A stretch of 49,894 nt of DNA, taken from Ignavibacteriota bacterium. Lineage in GTDB: Bacteria > Bacteroidota > Ignavibacteria > Kapaibacteriales > UBA2268. The position numbers and the translations under genes were made by a program. Location: contig JAGXGG010000007.1 in the NCBI GenBank assembly GCA_024636855.1, positions 1 to 49,894 of the forward strand, read 5' to 3'. The notes under the pieces are model-generated. The model was given only the letters and a program-made list of their open reading frames with translations. It was not told the DNA's origin and ran no database searches. Positions 24,017-31,756 of the stretch are shown one piece after another. Position 1 is the first letter of the stretch, and every line of letters begins with the position of its first letter.

Positions 24017-26836
24017 ACTAATAACTTTATCACCTCTTTTTACATCAATTTTATATTTCAATCCTGCTTTCAAATCAGCAAGAACGTTTGTGTAGTCATA
24101 TATATTTTTGATTGATCTATCACCTAAGTGAACGATAATATCTTCAGCCATTAGTCCAGCTTCATCAGCAGGACCACCACTACGCACACCAGTCAATTTC
24201 ACACCTTCCACTTCGGCTACGTAATCAGGTATAGTACCAAGATATACTGCAAATCCACGAACATTAGTTTGAGCTGCCATTTCTACTTTTTTATATGCGA
24301 TTTCTGTTTTATCAGTTATTATTTCATCTATAATCTTAGTAGAAAACTTTGCTATTCTTTCCATTCCGTCTATATTTAGGTTCTCAAAATCATCACTCGG
24401 ACGATGATAATGGTCATGAAGATTAGTGAAAAACGCTATAACAGGAACTCCTTTTTTATAGAATGAAGTAGCATCAGTTGGTAAATAAGGATCATCAGAT
24501 ACTCCAATATTGAAACCAGCGATAATGTTTTTCTTTTCGATTAATTTTCTCCAATTCTCAGCACTACCAGCACCTTGCATAGATAGTTTATTATCTTTTA
24601 GCATACCCACCATATCATAATTTAGGTATGTATGGAACTTCAATCCCTTTTCCTCAGCTTGATCAACGAATTCCGAAGAGCCAAGTAAACCTAGTTCTTC
24701 ACCAGACCAAAATGCGAATACAAGATTCTTTTTAATTGCTTTGGGGTTATCTTTTTTAAGTTGAGCATAATATTCTGCTAGTTCCATAACTACAGTAGTA
24801 CCTGATGCATTATCATCAGCTCCATTATGAATATTATGAACTGCATCACCATCTGCTAGTGAGCCTCCTTCACCATAACCCAAATGGTCATAATGCCCAC
24901 CTATTACAATATAATCATCAGAATTATCAGCATATACAACGCCGATTATATTATTATCAGTTGATCTCACTTTCTCAACAGAATAGTTCCCATCAATACG
25001 TATATTTGGGTCGAATGAGCTTTTTTCGTGTGGATTGTAATTATCTACTTTATCTTTGATTTTACTGAAATCTGTATCAAGGAGCTTTCCAGCCGCTGCT
25101 TCAGTTATTTCCGATAAGAACATTCCAGATTTGATATTCATACGAACGTCTTTTGGCTTAGTAATCTTTGATCTCTCTGAGATAAAGATAACACCTACAG
25201 CTCCCATTTCACGTGCGGTCAATGTCTTGTACATACGAGAAGAGTAACGAGTAAGAGATTTTTGCTGTTCTTCGTCTAGATTTGAAGGCATATCATCAAG
25301 TACCATTATAAATTTGCCATCTACATCTAAGTCATCATACGAATTCATTTTAAATTCAGAATCATCTGAGGTCTTTATACCGAATCCAGCGAATACCACA
25401 CTGCCACCAAAATTGCCATTATCAGTAGATGCGAGAGGCATAAAGTCGTCCCCTGCTACTAACTTATTCTCTTTTCCTGATGTACTGATCGTAGATAGAT
25501 AATTATCAGTTTTAGATATATCTATGTCTGAAGTATAGTCAAAAGGAGCTCGTAGATCGTTGAATCCTTTTAATGGTTTTAAGTCAAATTGCTTCAAGTC
25601 TGAAACTATAAAATCAGCAGCTAATCTAATACCTTCGCTACCAGTAAATCTACCTTCTAGTTCATCACTACTCAAATACTTTACTTTTGATTCTATTTCT
25701 TCGGCCTTGATAGCGCCTGTATTAGTTACTTTCTTTTTGTTTTCTCTTTTGGGAGCATTTTTCAAAGCTTCGAGTGCAGCTTTGTGATTCCAATTAGCCA
25801 TGAATAGTTGAGCTTTACCGTTAGTAGTTCTACCACTAGTCCATACTAACTTATCACCGTCTGGGTGGAATACTGGGAGTCCGTCGAAACCATCAGTAGT
25901 TGTAACTCTAACTGGTTCTTTCTCGCCTAATTTATCTACTATAAATACTTCGAAATTACCGTATCCGTATTTGTTAGAAGCGAAGGCAATATATTCACCA
26001 CTTGGGTGGAAATATGGTGCCCAAGACATAGACTCGAAGCTCGTGATTTGTCTTATGTCTGAACCATCGAGGTTCATAGTGAAAACATCAGCTTGATGTC
26101 CATCTGGAGTGAATCTTCTCCATATTACTTTCTTTCCATCTGGTGAAAAGAATGGACCACCATCGTAGCCGGGATTGTCAGTCAATCGTTTTACGTTGCT
26201 ACCATCTGAGTCCATTATATACAGTTCACGAAAGTAAGATGGGTCAAATTCTAATTGCTTTTGATCTTTTTCGTTCAGCTTTGTGTTATATCCACTTCTA
26301 TTAGATGCGAAAAGTATTTTCTTTCCATCTGGTGAAAATGAAGCTTCTGCATCATATCCTTTTTCTTTAGTTAGCTGTTTAGGGTTTTTACCATCAAAAT
26401 CAGCCGAGAATACGTCCATAGTCTCATCATAATCCCAAGCGTATCTTCGCTTTGTACTTGAAGCTCGCAAATCGAACTCTTCCTTTTGCTTTGCTTTAGC
26501 TTTTTTATCAAGGTGAGTAGAACTATATAATACCTTACCCTTTTCATCACTTTGGATAAAAGCGCAGGTAGTCTTGCCTGTTCCGTTTGATATTTGATTG
26601 ATATTACCAGTCTCAAAGTCTAGCATGAAAATCTGATAAAATGGATTGTCGTCTATTCTTTCACTTTGGAATATTAGGTATCTTCCATCTTGTGAGAAGT
26701 ATCCCTCCCCTGAACGTGCACCTTCGAAAATTAGCTGTCTTGGGTTTGTCAAGAAATCTGACTCTTTTGGCTCTTCTTTGGCCATTAAACTGATTGCGAA
26801 AAATGCTACTAGCGCAATTCTGATTATGTATTTCAT
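23990..26836 (-). CDS. M28 zinc aminopeptidase with TolB-like propeller and PDZ domain
   Basis: 948 residues from the ATG at 26836 (the frame extends to a TTG at 26857, rejected because it precedes a good signal peptide, MKYIIRIALVAFFAISLMA). The order is: PD40/TolB-like propeller repeats (about 30-355; motifs FSPDGKK, FFSPDGKKVIW, FHPSGEY, FHPDGDK), a linker, a PA-like insert (about 460-600), the M28 peptidase (about 620-840) and a PDZ domain (about 855-945). Zinc and catalytic residues are His648 (GGHYDH), Asp674 (GADDNASG), Glu713/Glu714 (SGEELG), Asp741 (NYDMVG) and His811 (YHRPSD). It is a periplasmic or secreted peptidase for di- and oligopeptides. Convergent overlap with the phosphodiesterase gene. 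Confidence 0.92.
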   Translation of the reverse strand: MKYIIRIALVAFFAISLMAKEEPKESDFLTNPRQLIFEGARSGEGYFSQDGRYLIFQSERIDDNPFYQIFMLDFETGNINQISNGTGKTTCAFIQSDEKGKVLYSSTHLDKKAKAKQKEEFDLRASSTKRRYAWDYDETMDVFSADFDGKNPKQLTKEKGYDAEASFSPDGKKILFASNRSGYNTKLNEKDQKQLEFDPSYFRELYIMDSDGSNVKRLTDNPGYDGGPFFSPDGKKVIWRRFTPDGHQADVFTMNLDGSDIRQITSFESMSWAPYFHPSGEYIAFASNKYGYGNFEVFIVDKLGEKEPVRVTTTDGFDGLPVFHPDGDKLVWTSGRTTNGKAQLFMANWNHKAALEALKNAPKRENKKKVTNTGAIKAEEIESKVKYLSSDELEGRFTGSEGIRLAADFIVSDLKQFDLKPLKGFNDLRAPFDYTSDIDISKTDNYLSTISTSGKENKLVAGDDFMPLASTDNGNFGGSVVFAGFGIKTSDDSEFKMNSYDDLDVDGKFIMVLDDMPSNLDEEQQKSLTRYSSRMYKTLTAREMGAVGVIFISERSKITKPKDVRMNIKSGMFLSEITEAAAGKLLDTDFSKIKDKVDNYNPHEKSSFDPNIRIDGNYSVEKVRSTDNNIIGVVYADNSDDYIVIGGHYDHLGYGEGGSLADGDAVHNIHNGADDNASGTTVVMELAEYYAQLKKDNPKAIKKNLVFAFWSGEELGLLGSSEFVDQAEEKGLKFHTYLNYDMVGMLKDNKLSMQGAGSAENWRKLIEKKNIIAGFNIGVSDDPYLPTDATSFYKKGVPVIAFFTNLHDHYHRPSDDFENLNIDGMERIAKFSTKIIDEIITDKTEIAYKKVEMAAQTNVRGFAVYLGTIPDYVAEVEGVKLTGVRSGGPADEAGLMAEDIIVHLGDRSIKNIYDYTNVLADLKAGLKYKIDVKRGDKVISLTIIPGSK

Positions 26837-26963
26837 ATCTTTTCTCAATAATGTCAATTCGTTTCTTACTAAACTATCAAATAATAGTTTTATTATAAAC
26901 TACATTGGGTACACACAACTAAGTTTAATACAATTCACTCTTTTATCATACTCTCTAGATTTC

Positions 26964-27008
26964 ACCCACACACTGAACACAGATATAGGATTAAAATAGT
27001 CTTAATTA
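26964..27008 (+). promoter_or_regulatory. Conserved upstream module, copy 1 (DUF4856 operon)
   Basis: ACCCACACACTGAACACAG (26964-26982) and CTTAATTA (27001-27008) recur before the second DUF4856 gene at 28156-28174 and 28193-28200. The 19-base element matches at 16 positions and the distance to CTTAATTA is identical. This could be a regulator site kept after duplication, or just residual duplication. Confidence 0.45.
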
Positions 27009-27019
27009 AATAGCTTCTT

Positions 27020-27027
27020 TAAATTTG
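27020..27027 (+). promoter_or_regulatory. Candidate -7 box of the DUF4856 operon
   Basis: TAAATTTG fits TAnnTTTG and lies 43 bases before the ATG at 27071, just downstream of the conserved module. There is no TTG at the -33 position, which would suit activator dependence. Confidence 0.4.
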
Positions 27028-27070
27028 TCATAATAATTAAAAACAAAAACAAAATATAAAGGCAACTCTA

Positions 27071-28144
27071 ATGAAGAAAATAATCTTACTAATAACGACA
27101 ATGAGCTTATTTCTTATTTCATGTAGTGATGATAGCTCGACTAATCCAGATAACAGTATACCAGAGACTTATAGCTTTGCCAATGTTAATTACTCTGGCC
27201 AAACTGCTAGATTGGAAATGACAAAAGAAATCGATGCCATTATCCAAGAGGCAAAGACTAATGGAACACCAATAAATACTGAAAAACTAAATGCAATGCT
27301 AAGAAATGAAGGCAATCCATTTGCATCAACTGAATTGAATGAAAGTGGTAAAGATATCTACTCGAAAATAGATCCAAGTAAAACATCCTTTTTCATAGAT
27401 TTAATAACAGATATGGGGACTATCAATACTACTGATGTAGCAGAAGATGGTAAAGGTGGCTTAGTTACTTCGGCTGATGGTACGAGATCATACTTAGTAA
27501 ACTCTAAAGGCTGGGATTATGGAGAGATTATGGAAAAAGGACTAATGGGTGCTTTGATGTTTCACCAAGTTGTAGGGTATACTAGCGAAAATAAAATAGG
27601 TTCTGCAGTTGATAATAAAACAATAGTACCCGGAGAAGGAACTGCTATGCAACACCATTGGGATGAGGCATTCGGTTATTTCGGGGCGACAAAAGAATTT
27701 CCTAAATCAACTGAAGGTATTGACTTCGTCGCAAAATATGCTAACGCTAGAGATGCATTAGTTGGACTGAATGATATGCTAATGAAAAATGGCTATCTGA
27801 AAGGTAGAGCAGCTATCAATAACAGTGATGATGATGCGAAATGGGAAGCCATTGAAGAAATCAGAAAAGGATGGGAGCTTACTTTTGTTACTACTACTAT
27901 TCACTACTTAAATTCAGCAAAAAAAAATTATACAGATGATGCTATGAGAACTCATACTCTCTCTGAGTGTTATGGTTTCCTATGGTCGATACAGTTCAAT
28001 CCTGATAAAAATGGCTCAATTTACCTAGATGCTTTAAACAGATTAGGAGATAATTTCTGGACTATAACTATTGCTGATATAGATGCTACAAAAGAGATTT
28101 TGGCTAAAGGATACAATCTAGAAAACATAGCGAATGATTTGTAA
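27071..28144 (+). CDS. DUF4856 lipoprotein (copy 1)
   Basis: A 357-residue lipoprotein with signal MKKIILLITTMSLFLISC and tether CSDDSSTN, which fits the acidic surface-export signal of Bacteroidota lipoproteins. The remainder matches DUF4856: a PETYSFANVNYSGQTARLEM start, a helical body, GLMGALMFHQV, HHWDEAFGYFGA (about 197-208), LKGRAAIN and FLWSIQFNPD near the end. DUF4856 proteins are regularly encoded beside imelysin-like proteins in Bacteroidota, and the two may share a helical-bundle architecture. The His-rich HHWDEAFGYFGA region is a candidate metal site; no reaction is known. First gene of a five-gene unit. Confidence 0.82.
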   Translation: MKKIILLITTMSLFLISCSDDSSTNPDNSIPETYSFANVNYSGQTARLEMTKEIDAIIQEAKTNGTPINTEKLNAMLRNEGNPFASTELNESGKDIYSKIDPSKTSFFIDLITDMGTINTTDVAEDGKGGLVTSADGTRSYLVNSKGWDYGEIMEKGLMGALMFHQVVGYTSENKIGSAVDNKTIVPGEGTAMQHHWDEAFGYFGATKEFPKSTEGIDFVAKYANARDALVGLNDMLMKNGYLKGRAAINNSDDDAKWEAIEEIRKGWELTFVTTTIHYLNSAKKNYTDDAMRTHTLSECYGFLWSIQFNPDKNGSIYLDALNRLGDNFWTITIADIDATKEILAKGYNLENIANDL

Positions 28145-28155
28145 TAATTAATTAT

Positions 28156-28200
28156 ACCCACACTGTGTACACAGCATACATATAAGAATTATCTTAATTA
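28156..28200 (+). promoter_or_regulatory. Conserved upstream module, copy 2 (second DUF4856 gene)
   Basis: ACCCACACTGTGTACACAG (28156-28174) and CTTAATTA (28193-28200) repeat the module seen at 26964-27008 at the same internal spacing. A partial -7-like TTAAATTG follows at 28203-28210. It may give the downstream four genes their own promoter. Confidence 0.4.
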
Positions 28201-28253
28201 TGTTAAATTGTAAATTAGAAGATTAGGAAATAATAAAAAGCAAAAGGTTCAAC

Positions 28254-29345
28254 ATGAAAAAAATGATTACGATTCTATATCTGTTAAGTATATTGCTTAT
28301 ATCATGCAGTGATGACAAGCCAACTATAACGGACCCAAACCCCAAAACTTATGAGATACCTGAAACTTATAATTTTGACAATGTTGACTATTCGAGCCAA
28401 TTAATACAGATGGAAATGCTTGAAGAAATTAAGAGTTTGATAACTAATGCTATCAATAATAGAGTAGCGATTAGTGCTGGTGTACTTAATAGTATGTACA
28501 AGAACACTGGAACACCTTTCGTAAATCCAGATCTGAACTCGAGTAAAGAAAGTTTATATACTGTTACCGATCAACTAAGAACATCTTTCTTTGAATTTTA
28601 TTTTGCGGATATCAATAATGCTTCTACTACTAGAGATGCTGCAAATAACAAAAAAGGAATACTTGTAACTAATGATAAATCTCAAACTTTTTTAGTGGAT
28701 TCAGTAGGTAAAGAATACATAGAAATGATTGAGAAAGGTTTAATGGGAGCTTTATTTTTCTATCAGGTGGCACAAGTATATACTTCCGATGCTAAAATAG
28801 GAAAAAATGTAGATAATATCACTGTGATTGATGGTAAAGGTACTCAGATGCAAAACAATTGGGATCAGGCATTTGGATACTTTGGTGCAACTCTAGATTT
28901 CCCAATAATGAATAATGATATAAAGTATGTCGCAAAATTATCGGATGATAGAAATGAGTTACTGAACACAAACAAGTTACTTATGAAAGATGGTTTTCTG
29001 AAAGGAAGAGCGGCTATTAATAATAACGACAGTACAGGAAAATATGAAGCAATAAAAAGCATCAGAACTAATTGGGAGTTAGTGCTTGCTGCGTCTGCAG
29101 TTCATTATCTAAAATCAGCCAAAACAAATTTTGATGATGTTGCATTGAAACATCATTACCTTACAGATGCATGGATTTTACTTTGGTCTATCCAATTCAA
29201 TCCAGAAAGCAATGGGTTTTTCTACGAAAACGCTCAAGCTGAAATAGGTACAAACTTCTGGAATACTAATCCTGAACAAATAGATAAGGCTATAGATATT
29301 TTAGTAAAAGCATATAAACTAGAAGGTGTAAAAGATGCTCTTTAA
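28254..29345 (+). CDS. DUF4856 lipoprotein (copy 2)
   Basis: A 363-residue paralogue of the preceding gene: lipobox LLISC followed by SDDKPT, the PETYNFDNVDYSSQLIQMEM start, GLMGALFFYQV, NNWDQAFGYFGA (the HH of copy 1 is NN here), LKGRAAIN and LLWSIQFNPE. Sequence similarity to copy 1 runs end to end, so this is a tandem duplication with clear divergence. Loss of the two histidines before WDxAFGYFGA may mean different ligands or a non-binding partner. Its stop overlaps the imelysin-like start by 11 bases. Confidence 0.82.
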   Translation: MKKMITILYLLSILLISCSDDKPTITDPNPKTYEIPETYNFDNVDYSSQLIQMEMLEEIKSLITNAINNRVAISAGVLNSMYKNTGTPFVNPDLNSSKESLYTVTDQLRTSFFEFYFADINNASTTRDAANNKKGILVTNDKSQTFLVDSVGKEYIEMIEKGLMGALFFYQVAQVYTSDAKIGKNVDNITVIDGKGTQMQNNWDQAFGYFGATLDFPIMNNDIKYVAKLSDDRNELLNTNKLLMKDGFLKGRAAINNNDSTGKYEAIKSIRTNWELVLAASAVHYLKSAKTNFDDVALKHHYLTDAWILLWSIQFNPESNGFFYENAQAEIGTNFWNTNPEQIDKAIDILVKAYKLEGVKDAL

Positions 29346-30426
29346 AAAACTTGTTTTATTAATTTTACTTAGTTCCTTTACTTTATCATGCAGTGATGAT
29401 AATACTGGTAACCCAAAAATAGAAATTGATAAAAAAGCACTATTAACTAATTATGCTGATAATCTTATTATACCTGCTTTCGAGGATTTATACCAAAAAT
29501 CAAATACATTGAACGAGCGATTCGGTGAGCTGAAACTAGAATACTCCGAACAGCAATTCAACAAAGTTCGTCAAGCTTTTTCTGACCTACGTAATAGTTG
29601 GCAGTTTTGCTCAGCTTATGGCTTTGGTCCTGCTGAAGATGTAGTATTGAGACAGTCACTCAATACATTCCCAACAGATACTATCAAAATAAAGTCAAAT
29701 ATAGAATCTGGTAGCTATTCATTAGTAACCTCTGCAAACTTCAAAGCTAAAGGTTTTCCTGCACTTGATTATTTGCTTTTTAATGTGAATAACCAAACGC
29801 AAGAGGCGGTATTTACTGATACAAAAGTCCTGCAATATTTGGAAGATATTATAAACGATATAAAAACTAATGTTGATTATGTGAGAAATGAATGGCAAAC
29901 TTATAGAGATGATTTTATTAGTAAAACTGGTAATGATGCAGGTAGTTCGCTTTCACTCTTTATAAATGAATTTGTTAAAGATTATGAGTTAGCTAAAAGA
30001 GCTAAGGTAGGTTTCCCATTAGGTGTTTCACTAAGCGATGTGTTACCATATCATTTCGAAGCACCTTATTCGTTGAATTCTTCTAGGTTACTTGGATTCA
30101 ATCTGCAATCATACAGAACTATACTTACTGGTCCAGAGAATAACGATTTGACTAAGACCGATAATCTATATGAGTATCTTCAAGAATTATCAGCAACTAG
30201 AGGTGATGCTTTACTAGCCGATGTGATACTTAGTGAGTTAGATGAGACCATCGGACTATTAAATAAAATGGATATTCCCTTCAGAAAATCACTTGAACTT
30301 TCTCCTGAAAAAGCAAAGATAGAGGCATTATATAAGAATATGCAAGAAAGTGTTGTGTTATTAAAAACCGATATGGTTTCTGCAATGGGAATACTCATAA
30401 ACTATCAAGACAATGATGGTGATTAA
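29335..30426 (+). CDS. Imelysin-like (M75) lipoprotein
   Basis: A 363-residue helical lipoprotein; lipobox TLSC then SDDNTG. It fits the imelysin family: WQFCSAYGFGPAEDVVLRQSLNTFP (about 87-111), GFPALDYLLF (about 142-151) and a second half with LGVSLSDVLPYHFEAPYS. Classic imelysins carry GxHxxE for metal binding; here the matching site reads GFPALD, so the His is missing and Asp replaces Glu. Imelysin-like proteins act in iron uptake (EfeO and algal or bacterial ICMP proteins). It overlaps both neighbours, by 11 and 14 bases, indicating tight translational coupling. Predicted to be on the outer membrane surface. Confidence 0.85.
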   Translation: MLFKKLVLLILLSSFTLSCSDDNTGNPKIEIDKKALLTNYADNLIIPAFEDLYQKSNTLNERFGELKLEYSEQQFNKVRQAFSDLRNSWQFCSAYGFGPAEDVVLRQSLNTFPTDTIKIKSNIESGSYSLVTSANFKAKGFPALDYLLFNVNNQTQEAVFTDTKVLQYLEDIINDIKTNVDYVRNEWQTYRDDFISKTGNDAGSSLSLFINEFVKDYELAKRAKVGFPLGVSLSDVLPYHFEAPYSLNSSRLLGFNLQSYRTILTGPENNDLTKTDNLYEYLQELSATRGDALLADVILSELDETIGLLNKMDIPFRKSLELSPEKAKIEALYKNMQESVVLLKTDMVSAMGILINYQDNDGD

Positions 30427-31756
30427 TACCAAGTTCAGGGATTTACTTTTCAAAGAAGTTAGACCTGAACCTTTAGCATTCTTCCGAATAATCTTCGGAT
30501 TGCTAATGACCTTTTCTACCATTCGTTATATTGCTAAAGGTTGGATAACTGATTTTTTTATCCGGCCAGAGTATTACTTCAAATATCCTTATTTCCATTG
30601 GGTACAAAATCCAGGCGAAGTGGGGATGTATTTTTTATTCGGTACTTTGCTACTCAGTAGTATTCTTATAACTATCGGCTACAAATATCGGTTTGCAGCA
30701 ATCGCCTTCCTTTTATCGTTTCTCTATATTGAGTTAATAGATATTACCTACTATCTCAATCATTACTATTTCGTGTCCTTGATAGGATTTATTATGGTGT
30801 TTCTACCTGCTAGTAAATGCTTTTCTGTAGATGCTTTACAAAAGGGGGAGACCGAGTCAATCCCTAATTGGACTATCCTAATTATCAAATTTCAAGTAGC
30901 TGTAGTATATATTTTCGCTGGATTAGCAAAGCTTAATTATGATTGGCTGATTGACGCTATGCCTTTGTCTATATGGCTCCCCGCTAACTCACATCTGCCA
31001 TTAGTAGGTGGATTGATGAAACTCAAATTCACAGCTTATTTATTTAGTTGGTTCGGAGCAATTTACGATTTATTCATAGTTCTATTCCTTATTTATCCTA
31101 AAACTAGAAAAATAGCATATTTCTTTGTGATTGTCTTCCATTTGTCAACCACTGTGCTATTCAATATTGGTGTTTTCCCTTATGTTATGATAGCGATGAC
31201 TACTATATACTTCGATAAGTCATTCCAAATAAATGTAGTAAAACGACTAAAGAAATTGTCTACCTACAAGACCAATATAGTAACTACACATAGTTACAGA
31301 CCTAGTATGAAATCAGTTGTTAGTACATCTATCCTTATTTTTACAATCATCCAGTTGGCAATTCCGCTAAGGTTTTTGCTATACAAGGGTGACTTGTTCT
31401 GGAAAGAAGAAGGATATCGGTTCTCGTGGCGAGTTATGTTGATGGAAAAAGCTGGTACAGTATTTTTCACTGTAGTTGACAAAGAATCTAACAACAGAAT
31501 AGAAATTGTTAATTCGGACTATCTAACTCCCAATCAAGAAAAGCAAATGTCAACACAGCCCGATTTGATACTTCAATTCGTGAAGATAATCGAAGAGGAT
31601 TTTGCTAAAAGAGGTAAAACCGATATTGAAATTTATGCCGATTCATTTGTAAAGCTGAACGGAGATTTCAGCAAAAGATATATAAATAATAAAGTTGATT
31701 TGACTAAAAAGTCATATCACGATGATTTAGATACTTGGATATTACCGAATAATTGA
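30413..31756 (+). CDS. HTTM domain protein (vitamin-K gamma-carboxylase-like)
   Basis: A 447-residue integral membrane protein of the HTTM/VKGC family. Signature features: PEPLAFFRIIFGLLM in the first span, the DITYYLNHYY segment (110-119), FQVAVVYIFAGLAKLNYDWL (160-179), where Lys173 sits at the place of the catalytic base of human gamma-carboxylase, and FHLSTTVLFNIGVFPYVMI (242-260), which closely follows the VKGC FHxxxxxLFxIGxFPYVML motif. The C terminus (about 320-440) is a soluble domain. Human VKGC turns Glu into gamma-carboxyglutamate using reduced vitamin K; reactions of bacterial HTTM proteins are mostly unknown. Here it is coupled to surface lipoproteins and a TonB receptor, which suggests modification of one of them, but this is inference. 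Confidence 0.87.
   Translation: MMVINTKFRDLLFKEVRPEPLAFFRIIFGLLMTFSTIRYIAKGWITDFFIRPEYYFKYPYFHWVQNPGEVGMYFLFGTLLLSSILITIGYKYRFAAIAFLLSFLYIELIDITYYLNHYYFVSLIGFIMVFLPASKCFSVDALQKGETESIPNWTILIIKFQVAVVYIFAGLAKLNYDWLIDAMPLSIWLPANSHLPLVGGLMKLKFTAYLFSWFGAIYDLFIVLFLIYPKTRKIAYFFVIVFHLSTTVLFNIGVFPYVMIAMTTIYFDKSFQINVVKRLKKLSTYKTNIVTTHSYRPSMKSVVSTSILIFTIIQLAIPLRFLLYKGDLFWKEEGYRFSWRVMLMEKAGTVFFTVVDKESNNRIEIVNSDYLTPNQEKQMSTQPDLILQFVKIIEEDFAKRGKTDIEIYADSFVKLNGDFSKRYINNKVDLTKKSYHDDLDTWILPNN

Noticed and set aside
24805-25059. His/Tyr-rich open frame on the plus strand
   Set aside because: It is a shadow of the M28 peptidase gene; its odd composition comes from reading the coding strand backwards.
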